From Oreocharis arfaki (taxonomy: Eukaryota > Chordata > Aves > Passeriformes > Paramythiidae): a DNA stretch of 64,000 bases. Below the pieces are notes generated by a model that saw nothing but the letters and a program-made list of their open reading frames with translations, ran no database searches and had not been told where the DNA came from. Shown here piece by piece: positions 27,465-40,200 of this stretch (its first letter is position 1; the number at the start of each line of letters is the position of its first letter). Both the position numbers and the translations under genes were made by a program. The DNA lies in assembly GCA_013398015.1 (NCBI GenBank), contig VZRR01011625.1:1-64000 (forward strand), written 5' to 3'.

Positions 27465-28216
27465 AGTGCTAAGAAATGAATGGTCCTGTTCTGTAACTCG
27501 CCTGGTCCTTTAGCTTCGACGAGCACAGTGCTGCCATGATTTGCCAAAGTCCAAGGAGCTGTGCACAGTGGCTGAGCACTGGGTTGGCCTACCCGGACCT
27601 AGGGTAGTGCCACGTGTGCAAGTAACGCTCCTGCCATGAAGGTGCTGGTAGCCGAACATTCTCTTTGTCCCTCAGCTGAATCTCAGATCAGGCTACTTGG
27701 CTTCACGCAGCAGACATTATTTGAGAGACAGTTTCTGCTACAGAGCGTGATGGCTCTTCTGCTGGCATATGGAATATGGTGAGCTGCTCATTCTTGGAAA
27801 TCATGCAGTGTCTTCTTATGTCTGCAGAAGTTTTGCCCAATCTCTGAGCGTACCAGTTTTGATTGCTTTTGGGGGAAATGCAGCACTCCAGTGAAACGTT
27901 CCTCACATCATCGAGACTAAAATTTTTTTTTAACTACTTTTTAAGGTAAGTATTTTTTTACTGCTAAGGCTTCTAGTTTGGCTGATTACTGACTTCCAGG
28001 AGTGCTTTTTTCCCCTCACTGGATCTTGTATTGAATATATATACAAAGAGGACAAAAGTTATGCTGTACTTACAATGGATTCAAATTTCTGCATATGAAA
28101 CTAGTTTATCTTACCTTTCGATGCGCTTGCTAATTAAAGATATCTTAAAATGATGCTTTACATGGAATTCCAGGTTGTGTACTAACCTGCTTTGAAGACA
28201 CGTGATCATATATAGC

Positions 28217-28246
28217 TAAATATATAAATATATATATGTATGTATT
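28217..28246. repeat. TA-rich simple repeat
   Basis: An imperfect run of TA and TATG dinucleotide units (AAATATATAAATATATATATG and neighbours). It is ordinary microsatellite-like sequence of the kind common in AT-rich vertebrate DNA. Confidence 0.55.
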
Positions 28247-30046
28247 GTCAAGAGTACAGAAACTTTTGCTCTTTATAAAACATTCATCTGATATATAAAT
28301 CAGTATATAAGTGTGTATTACATTGTGTTTTGCCATAACGAACCTTTGAAACTTTCTGTAATCTTCAGTCTTAGAAAGAATGGCAATGATAAAATCTCTA
28401 TTGCCTAATCAGTTTATAGACTTTTTCTCTGAAACTGTTGAAACCATCAAAATCTTTTTATCACCAAAGGAGAACATGCTTGTATTTCCAATTATAAGCC
28501 TAGATTTTCAATCTTCAATTGAAGAGAAGCACTCTTTGAAAGACATTTCAAAGTTCAGTATTATTTCTTAACATTTAAAAAATTCTTAGCGTGCATAATA
28601 CAGCATAACTTCAGTAGTCTGTTTTCTAGTTCAACAAGAATATTATGATTGTACATTAAAATCTGTTATATTTGTGTCATAACTTTTCTTTTCCAAATAT
28701 GATAAAAAATCTTAGAAAATGAAGAAAAAAGGTCTGAGTCTATATGCTCTTCAGTCTGTGCTCCTTTCGGAATTTCTCTGTCTTATCCCTACCAATTCCA
28801 GCAGAGTGCAATTAAAAAAAAAAATAGAGGCCTTTTAAGAAGAATCTTGCAGTTATCAGTAGAGTTAAAACCCACTCTACTACATTTCACCTTGGCTCAT
28901 CTTTTGCCTCAATCTTTTGAACTAGTCAATGTATGCTTTATTAAAAAAATAAGAGGATATAAAAAGAATCAAAAAAATGTAGTCGAGCCGGAAAAGGTTT
29001 GGCTAAAGCAGTAAATGACTGATATTCATAACAGTTCTGGGAAAGGACATAGAAAATTGAGATCTGGTGGAGGAGAAGAATAAGTGTAATTGCAGAATGT
29101 CAATGGAACAGAGTCTGGGAAGATCATTCAGAAAGGATGCTAGACAAGCAAATTCTGTATCAGTGCTCTATACGGCACAATACCTAGAAAATGAATTCGA
29201 GCTGTATATTAAATACATGATAATAATTCTCTATGATGATGTGTATACATGCATAAGAAAATTTTATGGGACATTCTGTACTGTATAAAAATATATTTTG
29301 GATCGGGATAGCCTGAAAAAAAATCTTGTTAATTTTTAGCAGAAATGCAATCCCCTTATTTGTAACTGAAAACTTCCAGACAAGAGTGACTGTGAGCCAT
29401 GGGTTATCTCCTCTAGGAATATCTTTCAGTCTTATTTTTCATTTTAATAGCTGTTTTCTGACTGTTACGTTTGTAGGCATTGGATAAAGACTGTTTGTTC
29501 TTTTGGATCCTCAACCACATAAATTCTTATTGCTGAGGATGTTGCTTGATATTCTGAGTACTTCCTTCTGCAGTTACTGGATCTGGCTCTAAGCTTCTGA
29601 TTGATAGTAATCCCAGTGTTGTACTTACCCATTCAAGTAGGAGATGGGTGATGTCTGCATTAATAACTTTGTGCCCTGTCTGTCCCTCCTTAAGTAACCT
29701 TATCATATTCCTAAAAGTGACACAATGGGCTGGGTCCTGCCATGTACAGCACGCCTGTTTTTGCACAGTACAGGAGTGGAGAGCTTTGTGTTCTCTCATT
29801 TGAAAGAAATCTTGGTTTCTATTCAGGAGTTACCCCTCTTATCCTGGTGTGCCTACATTTGAAGAAAATCCAGATGGGGACTTGGGGACTTGATTCAGTT
29901 CTAGATTTTAAAATAGCTGTCAGCTGTTTTGTTATGTTGGAGGCACTGACAATGCCTCAGGAGGCTGCTAATGGCATGCAATTGCAGGAGTTGTAGTGAA
30001 TGAAAGTTTTCTGTTAGACATTCAAATTTCTCTTGAGAAAACCGCA

Positions 30047-30060
30047 TTTTTTTTTTTTTT
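30047..30060 (+). repeat. Poly-T run
   Basis: Fourteen consecutive T residues. It could be the remnant of a poly-A tail on the opposite strand, but no retrogene body is recognisable next to it. Confidence 0.7.
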
Positions 30061-33000
30061 AGAGAGTTGCTTTACTTATGAATAGATGTCTGGAACAAAT
30101 TTTGTAATGTCTTTGGTAGATAACACTGATGTGTTACAAACTGTTGGACCACATTCAGTGCTCTACAGGTGAGTTAAGTCCTTATTATGGTGTTTATGAG
30201 ACAGTCAGTTAAAATTTAGGGATATGTAGCATGCATAAGTGCAAAAGTTCTCATATATACATACAAAATTCCAAATGGAGAGGTCATTTTTCTTCTCATA
30301 TCACCAATTTTCTCTGGTAGCCCCCTGAGCCTACCATATATTTCACCTTATAGCCATGACAGTGCAATAATTCTCGAGCTGAACCTTTTCAGGGAATGCA
30401 GCTTAAGTTTCACCAGCAGCAGGAAGCATCTGACTGAAAAGGCAAATCATGATCTTCTGAAGATGGGATTCATGCCGTGTACTTCTGAGATCACTGTGGG
30501 TCTCAATGGGGATGGACAAGTTTAATAAATTTCTTCCCAGAGGCAGCTTATTTTCTGCTGCCTGAAGTTTCAGCAGGCGATTTGTTCAACTGCTAAACTT
30601 CATTCTTTAGAAAATGCACAGAACTTAACTGCTAAAATCAAATTAAAAAAGCTAGTAATTTTTCAATTGCTCTCCTGGTAGCCCATGCTGATTTAAAAGT
30701 TTGCATCGTTGTCATCAAAAAGGTGATGTTACGTCAATGTTTTTACTAACTTTTAAAAACTGTGAAATGCGAACAGAAAATTAAGATAATAATGAGTGAA
30801 AGAGGAATGTTATCATTTTATTTAAAACACATTTTGATGGGTTGTAGATCCATATCGCTGCAGCTCACCCAGCCCCTAACTGACTGTTGTACTCTATCCA
30901 TCATGTACTATCTATTCAGCAGAAATTGTAAAGGGATGACATGATAACCCTTGTGAGTTGTACTATTCTATGCACTCTGCATCTATTCATTTTGCCTATT
31001 CAACCTTTATAATATCATGGAGGGTTTTTTTATAACACTTCAGCTACTTTGTCCCAGAACGCTGAAAGACCACGCAAGCATACAGAGAAACTCTTGTGTA
31101 CAAGAGGCAATTACTCTTCTTTACTGGGACTGTTCCAATATTGTGAGCTACAGAGCTGTGCACACATCAGCTGCTCTTCCATGGAAGTATCTCTTATTTA
31201 AAATGCAGCAAGAGAAAAGTACCTCAAAACATATTTCGTACCTTCATTCTGCTATGCATTTGGCTTTGATCCAGCTTACATATAAATTAAATTGGTTGTT
31301 TTCAAGTAATTTATTTTGGATCATATTTGTGTGTCTGACTGACAGTAAGAGTTTGCCTTCCTGATAATAACAGTAACTTGCTTGTGCTCACTGCTGTCTC
31401 AGAAGATAAAGTTTCTACTGGACTTGATTTATATGTGAGCAGTTGTACCTTCCTGAACTATGGGAAAACTAATGCTTGGCTCATATATTAGTGGTATATT
31501 AATGTTAAAAAAATATATGTATAATGCTCAGAATAAAGATCTTTTGAAATATTTTACAGCAAAATAGTAGGGCATCCATCAATGTCATGATTCCTGTGGG
31601 AATAAATATTTTGTGATACCATAACTTTGAGACTTTAGCCTTGTAGATTTTGCATGTCTTAAGAGTTTTTGTGTATTGGAGTAATGTTCTGCAGGTGGGT
31701 TTAAACACAGAGGTTAGAGTGATTTTGCTAAGAAAGATCTTGTTCTTCCAAGGAAAGAGGAAAAAGTGCTTTTTGCAGTGACTTTATTTGCAGGGAACGT
31801 TTGCAGTGAAGTAGTATGAGCTTTATGGCAGGTAGAATGGTGGGTTTCATGTTTGGCTTTTTTTCCTCTCTTTCTTTGGATGTAATAGGCACAGCTGTTA
31901 AAAGAATTGTTTTATTACCAAATTATTGCATCATTATCAGATGGAAAAACAAGGCAAGTTTCTGAAAGATAATACAAGTACAGAAACTAACTACTAAAAC
32001 TGCTTGTTGCTCTAGAGGGCAAAATAAATTTTAAAATTTTATGGGATTACAAGAAAATATTAGTCAGGATTCCCTTCCTAGCTTTTTAGTGTAGTGCTGC
32101 TTATCAGTTATGGTCAGCAATTACTGTATGAAAATGTTCAATGTTCTGCAAATTGTATGGCAAGCCAAACTCTGTACCACGGAATACTTCCATTTAAACT
32201 CTTTCCATCCTATTTGCATTGAAATACTGTATGTTCAGTCTGAGATGTCTCCAAGGCTAGCATACTGTTTTTCATGAATGCAAGTATTTTGAGATTAAAT
32301 ATGAGGAGACAGTAGTTTGAGCTGAAATTTCTAGAACTTAGAGATATTTCTTTTTCAAAGTGGAACATTTACTACAATTCCATTTTTTTTTGGTGAAGGC
32401 AGTTTCCTAGGGTGGATTATTACCTTAGAGCACCAGGTTTTCATTAATTAAGAATTTAAATATGTGTTTTCCTTAATATACATAGTAAGTGTTTCCTGGA
32501 AAACAACTGCATCCTACAAAAGCATTATAACTTTAATTGCTTTCCCTACTTAATAATAGCTTGTTTGTATCTAGGGAGAAACACATGATGTAGACAATGT
32601 GGTTTAATTGCACTGTAACATCATTAACTTACTTGGGAACACTGCTGGTAAATTAATCATGCAGTGGGGGTCATTGTTCTTGCCTTTATTAGTTGTATTT
32701 GCTCAGGGGTTATGCTCTTAGTCCTCTTCCTACTAACTTTGTTCAACTTTTCCTGAGACCCTGCTGTGTTTGGGGTTAAACTCGTACCGGTGAAAAGAAA
32801 TTGTCTTCCTGTTGTAATAAATACTGAAGGTTTTGGCTTCCTTGCTACTCAAAAGGCATTTCCAATTCCAGTTTGTGAGACAGCTCCACCCTCTTATGAA
32901 ATGAAAATTTGACTGCACCCTTGTTAGCAGGATAAAATTTATGCTGTACCTTCTCTACCTTCTTATCTTGCAAACAGAGTAAAGTCAGTTGTGAAAATAA

Positions 33001-36000
33001 TATTTCCATTCCAGTAGCCACTTTGAAGACCTAGAAGAAACTAAATTAGTGCCCAGACCAGGTATGATGATTATTTTGTAATCCTGGATATTTAAAAAAT
33101 ATGAATTGGTAATTTTATAGATGTGCAACCTGGGTATCATTAAACTTATTCTAGAAGGGGGAAATATGAAGTAAGGGTTCTCAATGTGTTTTGTGACAGT
33201 GGCACAGCTGGAATGGCAAATGAAACAAGTTCAGAAGTATCTTGTATTGCCATTGGAACAGAGTGGGTTTCATGGGTCACTCAGCATCAGCATGTCTAAT
33301 ACTGCATATGCCAGTTTCTTATTACTTCTCTACATAATTAAATACTTAATGTGGTTTTTCTTTTCTGCGTGTGTAGCTTAGGGAAAACTGTTTCAAGAAG
33401 CATCCCCATATAGCTCTTCAGTCAGGATGTAGTGAGTTTTACAATGCTTCTTCATTCATGTGCCAAGCTTTTTTTCATATTTTTGGACCAGAGGAGCCTT
33501 TGGACCTTTCTTTTTCCCCCAGAGGGCTTTTGCCTTGGAGAAAATGATGTGCTGAGCCTGAAGACTTTTGGCATTTCAGGTGGCATTTCTGATATGCAAA
33601 AGGCAGGCTCTGTCTGTTCTGGTGTTAAAAACCTTGTATATATTACAAGCTGTGGTCTTTGAAGGCTCCTAAAAAAATATTGTCCTCACCTGTAGAGATG
33701 TCATATTACTTGTAGAGCTCTTCTTTTGAAAGTATAAGGCCCAGTCTTTCCAGAACTGGTGCTGGGATGTGATTTTTTATTCTGAAGACAGCAGAGTCTG
33801 TTTATACAAAATTTATAAACACGTATGTTTCTACCTGCTGCCTTGGTTAGAAACTAGAATTTCCTGGCTCCCCAAAATTGTAGTGTGTTTGCTGGAAAGA
33901 CACTTAGTGTCTCAGAAGTGTGGTATTTTTTGAAAGTAAACAGCAGAGTTTTGGTCTGTGGGATGTACTAGTTCTATGTGACTGTTTCCAAAAAAGTCAT
34001 TCTGCTGTTCCAGTTTTTCTTCTGAGGCGTTAGATTTTTGTTGTGTTTCTGGACAGCTGCTTTGCACATGGAATTATTGTGGATTGGGAAATGCATCTGC
34101 TTATGCCTTATCTTTTGAGAGTTCTCTAGCAAAATGGCAGGTGTGAGCTCATCTGCTTCCAGCACATTTGCAGAAAAGCAAAGCTGGTATCTGTGTTCTC
34201 CCAAATGATAATGCTAAGAATTGAAAAGGATGACCTTTACACTTACTGTGAAGAGAAATGGATGGCTGAAATGGGTTGAGAAATGGATGTGCTTGTGAAG
34301 CATTCATTTTCTTGTATATGAGGGAGAAAGGCAAGTTGTGATCAGGGTGGGGAACAGCTTTTCAAGGCACCTTCTTGTGAAATTTGAAAGACTTAAATGG
34401 ATTCCAGTTTACACTCTTTCAGGACAATAATCCTCTCACAACTTAATCCAGACCAGATGTTCATTTCAGGAGAGTGGAGTTTCTGTTTCTTTTGATTAAT
34501 GCTCTTCATCTTCTCCTTTTGAAGCCTGGAGTCTTACTAGTCTTCTCAAGAAAATCTTCCAAGCTTGTACCTTGAAGGAGAGGTATGGTTATTTTTTGGC
34601 TGTTGTTTTGTGAATGTGTTGCATCTGCAGAGTTTTGGGTCTCCATACCTTGAATTTTTATGAGTATCCCTCCAATCCATTCTATCTCCTGTTTGAGAGA
34701 TAAGGTCTTTTATATTTAGTTTCAGAAAACTGTAACTGAGAAGCACTTTTGCATATCCTGGAGAAGATTCATGGCTTGCAGTGGTGCAACACTATGTGGT
34801 CATTGAGGGAAAATGGAATCCGAAAATGCAACCACAACCAAGTTGTGGTATTTCCTCGTGTAAGTAAAAATCCTACATATTTGCAATAAAACTGCAATAT
34901 GTGTGGTCAATATTGATTAGATATTTCTGTCTTTAGGTAAACATTTTCTTGAAAAGATGTGTCCATTTTCAAGATAAAACATAACGCTATAGTAGTCTAG
35001 AGGTACTTATCGGGGCTCATTTAGTGAACACAAGGAGAAAGCAGCTAGAAAAACCTACTGTGTTGAAAACTGGCTCAAATTTGACTTTCTATTTATATAA
35101 ATGGAGACTGATGAGGAATACACTCACCTTTACCTGAAAGTCAGGTTCAGGTTGGTTTTAACTGCAAATGCATTGGGGTAATAAATATTAACTAAATGCA
35201 GCCTTTGCTTGCATTGTTAAAAATTTCACAGAGGAAAATGTTTTACATAGTTAAAATATCAAGTATCAGAGAACTGCACTTTTTTTGGTCCCTTTAAAGA
35301 CTGTAAACGTTAGGGCTTAATTTCAGAGAGGTGCCTGGTTATATACTTCTGAATTTTTGCGCTGTGATTTTTCATTGAGCTCATTTAAACAAAAATGTAG
35401 AAAGAAAACCTGAAGGACTAAAGAAAGATCTTATTGTAGATTTGCAGTTCACTGACAGTCAGTCTGTAATATTAACTTCTTGAACTTGTGGTAGTTCAGG
35501 TTACATGAAGCACTTCTGTGTATACAATCTCTTAAGATATTAAGAAAATGCGTTAAACTGCTGGCTGCAATTAATATAAAACACTTTAATAAATATATAT
35601 CCATAATTTTCTGTTGTAAGTTGCTATTTGCTGTTTTCCACATTAGATCAATATTTATGACCGAGTTTCAAAATTAGGCTTTGATCAGAGAGAGAAATTA
35701 TAAATGCTTTTCCATGTAAACTTTTCCCACTTTCCTAAGAGTTTGTCCTATATTTCTCAGCCAGACTCAGAATTAATAAAATTTATAGTCTTTGAGTTTA
35801 ATGATACTCCAAACTGATTTTACGAAGGCAGCTACAAAGCTGTAAAGAACAGCTTTCAGAGTCTGGAGTGACACATTTAAACCTCAGGAGATAAAAAGTA
35901 TGTGAGTGTTTGTACACAGTAAGTATATGCTGGTTGAATACAATTGGAAATAATACTGAAAAAAAAGCAGTATAAAGAAGCAAGCAAGACTTTTTCAAGA

Positions 36001-36963
36001 TATGCTTAATGCATAATAAATGCCATTTCAGTAAAGTGGAATTTCTTTTGCACGTAAAAGCAGTTAGCCTCTATTTTCACTGAAACTTCTAGAAAATACT
36101 CAAAATGAGAGTACCTCCATGAATTTTCATTGGGATATGTTTTTTCTCTGGAGTTTTAAGTAAAATGCAATGTTTGCTAAACCATGCTTGTCTGCAGAAG
36201 AACTGCCATTTCTTTTGATTCTTTATTCACAAACCATGCACTTTGTACATGATTCCAATGCATATCAACACCAAAAAAACCCTCATATTCAATGCAATTG
36301 TAGTTGAGAATTGATCAACATGCAGTTACACAGCTTAACCCATATTCAGCAGTGTGGCTGTGAATGAAACTTGGTGCAAAATGTTGCTGATAGGTTACAG
36401 GAGTTCAAAGCTTAAAGTCGTTCCAATGAACATGTTGAAATCACAGGTGTTTCCAGACCAGGTTTGCAAGCTGTTTTATCTTTCTCCAAAATTCTAAAAA
36501 TTGTAAGTAATCTGTAAGGATGTGTCTGCCACAGTTTAGAATTCCTGTCTACGTTCTGGAGAGTTTTCAAAGGGCTTTCTCCTGACAAAGTAATGTAAAG
36601 TGGTTTAAGAGTAAAATATAGAGTTAAAGCATGTAAGTGTAAAAAAGACTCTTTTCTGCACCCTCTAAATATCTTACATACAGAATGTCGTAGTGCCATT
36701 TGATTTAGCTGTAGTCATGTATTTATCTTTTTTAGTGCACCTCCTACCTGGCCATTAAACTGACTGTTTAAGCACAAATTTGGCATAATGGTCTCCAAAA
36801 TGTCCTCCTTGTACCCCTTCAAGATCACTACAAGCAGCTCCCTTTTCACTCAAATTCCTCTAATTTTTTTTTAAAGAACATGACAATTCCCAATATCAAA
36901 TTTGGAACACTTACTGAGCCTACTGTAGGTGTGGTTTTTACCCTTTAGGAGTCTTTCCCTGAA

Positions 36964-37293
36964 ATCACTGAATGGATCAGGCTGGAAGGGACCACAGTGA
37001 GCCATCTGCTCCAACCTCCCTGCTCAAGCAGGGTCATCCTGTAGCACATGGCACCGGATTGCATCCAGATGGCTTTTAAATATCCCTAGAGAAGGAGACT
37101 CCACAACTTCTCTGGGCAACCTGTTCCAGTGCTCTGTCACCCTCACTGTAAAGCTCTTTCTCGTGTTCAGAGAGAACTTCGTGTTTCTATTTGTGCCTGT
37201 TGCCTCTCATCCTATTGCCTGGTATCACCAAGAAGAGCCCGGCTCCATCCTCTTGGCACCCTCCCTTCAGATACCTATTTACACTGATAAATA
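36964..37293 (-). mobile_element. CR1 LINE 3' fragment (5'-truncated)
   Basis: This minus-strand CR1 fragment runs, on the plus strand, from ATCACTGAATGGATCAGGCT through CATCTGCTCCAACCTCCCTG, GGAGACTCCACAACTTCTCT, CTGTTCCAGTGCTCTGTCAC and CATCCTCTTGGCACCCTCCC to about ATTTACACTGATAAATAG. It is the longer and better preserved of two related copies in the window (the other is at 27189-27464). Both end in the same interior part of the element, so they probably belong to the same or sister subfamilies. No reverse-transcriptase coding portion remains. Confidence 0.92.
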
Positions 37294-40200
37294 GTTCATT
37301 ATTATAATGGATTGTGATGCCTTTGTGATAAAATATATAAATAATGCCTTAGTAGCAGAGATAGACCTTTGAAATATTTATAGAGATTTTAATTTAACTT
37401 CACAAAAACGAGAGCTCCTAATGTAAATGGGTATTGGCACAAGTATTCATCGCACATTGTTTCTTTAAGCACTTGTGGAAATAAAAGGTACACTTACAAG
37501 TAAATTCTGAAAAACGGAGCCCTTAAGTAGTTTCATGTATAAAGCCATTGTCAATTCTATATTAATGTAATGTGTGAAACCCTTTTATTGTATGCACTCA
37601 GGAAATAATCTCAGCAGCTGATGAAGATGTGTAGTAGTTGATTAGAGTACATGTGCTTATAAAAATCGGAGAATTTACACTCAGCTGAGAAATATTAAAA
37701 TAAATTACACTTTGAACAATGTTTTCAAAGTCCATAGGTACAGTTTTTCATAGTACAAATAGATCTTGAATGATGGAGACAGTCTCTGCTTACAGGGCTG
37801 AGAGTTGTGGGTATTTAGTGACCATATTTATACATGCCTCTATTTATCCATAAAGATGTGAGTATGTAGTAAGTTTGTATGTGTCCATGTATTATATGTT
37901 TGTGTTAGAAGACTGATAATTCAGCAGACGTACTCTTTGGAATATTGTCTTTTCTGGGTTTACAGATGTGTTACCTTCAATTAAATAAGAGATTTGGTGT
38001 TTTCACCGATTCTTTCATCAAAAGGACCATCAGTCTACAGGTATAAAACATGGACCGTCATGTTTTATCACACTACCCTCAGCATCCTGTGAGGACAACC
38101 AGTTAGAGTGGCTAGAGGGAAAGAGAATAGAGAGTGTCACAGGTGGTTGTTGATACTACGAGCTGTACTACTTCGCTATCAGCAGCGGGTAGAGGAAAAG
38201 CTCTGTTTTCTGTTGTGTTTTTTAAGAGGCCCAGTCATAAAAATGGAAGTGTGATTATAGACAGACACTGAACATGAAGAAATTAAATCTGTAAAACTGA
38301 TTGCTAGAAACTAGGCTTGAAAATGGCAAAATGGCATCAGCTAAAGAAATGCAATATCTTTAAAGGGAGTATTATTAAGGAAAATATCTTCAAATAAATT
38401 AAAAACCCTCAGACACTGCTATGTATTTGCGGTTGAGAAATACAAGAAAAAATAATATTTTCATTTGTCCAGAAAAAGTTATGGATTTTTAAGAGGAGTC
38501 TGAAGCAAAACATTAACTAAATCTTTTCCTCATATTCCTGAGATTTTTTTTTTTCATCTCTTTGGAGATTCAAAGATGTAATTCAGATTGTTCTCTCTTT
38601 TCCTCTATTTTTTATTTTTTATTTAATATAGACAACTTGCTTTATTATAAATTCATTTTGTCATAGGCTTTTTGCCTGCAGAGGAATTCCTATATAGCAG
38701 GAAATAAAAAATTATAATAATGTTTTAGTGTGCAAGGGGGTTCAATTCCTTCAGAGAATTATTGCATTTAATATAATCAGTGGCAAGAGCTAAGTAAACC
38801 TGACCCAAATACATGGTGATTGCCCATTGAAAGCTGTTTCATATTGCATGTCTGTAGTGGCTCATCCTCTGTATGCTATGGAAATTATGCAGGCCAGCCA
38901 CTATAGCAGGGTTTGACTGTAGATTTCCGCTGAATCCAAAACCAGAAAAGAGATTGTTCTATAGTCCTTTGTACTAATAGTGCCACAGCTCAAGATGGGA
39001 CCTTGAACAAAGAAATCCCTGGGCAATTATATCCCTGCAATCTGAATTCCCCACCCCTTGTGCAGGAGTTCAGACCTGTAGTAGTAAAAGGCTTGGGTTC
39101 TTCCTCTTCCTCATTGAGTCCTTCCATTTTCTCTAGGTGGGCTGTTCCTTTTCTTAGCTCTAAGATCGCAGCTTCTGTTGGTGAGTGTCGCTTCCATGGC
39201 TGGAACTTTTGCTTCACTCAGTAAAAGTTTAACAGATCTAGGTGAACATTCCCAGCTTGCAGACTAAGGTTCAGCAAATTTAGCTGCTAACAGTGAGCAA
39301 GTTATGTTAACAAGTTGTATATAGGTAGTACGCTAAATTGCCGAGCCTGTCAATGGAGAAATGGAACTAGGTATTCGAGGGACAAGGTGGATCAGAGGAC
39401 TGGTAATGTAATCCAGGTCTCTTCGCCTCCAGGTCACTGGGTCGTGTCTGTCTCAGGTCGGTAGTGACTAAAATTCATTGCTACCTAAAGGTTGGTCAGT
39501 AACCTATGTAAAATGAGCTGCTGCTCTTAGTCAACTTCTTATTGGAAAGGTGTTTGCATAACAAGGAACACTGTAACTGGCATCTTTCCTGATTGATAAC
39601 CCTTTTAATGGGGCCAAGCACTCAATTGTCAGAGAGATGAGGCTTTGTCCCTAGCATGCTCTAAAGGTTTGTTGTTTCTCCTTAGCAATGGAGCTATTTC
39701 CATTTCACAGCAAATAAAGAAACGCCTGTATTTAGTGGTTGTGTGTAATGTCTGACCTCTGGGCTATGCTGTTACTGTCTTGGCTACTTTAACATTAGAG
39801 AAAACTGCGAACGTACACTTAGAGCTTGCAGTCTTTAATTCCTTAGGAAGGAAATTCCTTAATGAGGTGGGAAGATGCTTGGGGCCTAATCCTGCAGTAC
39901 TTTGCTACTTCGTACTATCCACATTCTTTGTGCTTCTACACAATCCTGCAATGACTACACAAATCTTCTTCTCAATTTCTTCATGTTTTCCACTTTGAGT
40001 ATTCTCCTAATGCATGTTTAGAAAAAGCTCTCTCCTTTTCTTCTCCCCCTTTCCCTTCCCCACTTTAAAATGTTACGGTGATTTACTGAAGCCATTTGTA
40101 CCTGAATTACATATTCCTACTTTCAATTACAAAAATGTACGTAGAGAGACAGATGTAGAGAAAAAGCTGAGAAACTGTACAGAGACAGCAAGGCAGCACA

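Larger units (their letters stand above)
27465..36963. other. AT-rich stretch with no gene recognised
   Basis: Apart from a relatively GC- and CpG-richer patch directly after the CR1 (about 27.47-27.73 kb), this is AT-rich sequence without recognisable genes or repeats. It contains a short TA-rich tract at 28.2 kb and a 14-T run at 30047-30060. Open frames such as 31017-31364 (plus, 115 codons) and 36412-36699 (minus, 95 codons) have no recognisable motif. A possible 82-bp splice-flanked frame at 29629-29710 on the minus strand was judged to be within chance expectation. Confidence 0.55.

Noticed and set aside
29629..29710. 82-bp minus-strand segment between a TTTTAG acceptor-like and a GTAAGT donor-like site, open for 27 codons
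   Set aside because: GTAAGT sites are expected roughly thirty times in this window on both strands, and 27 open codons in one of three frames is common. A comparable spurious case exists near 1286-1336.
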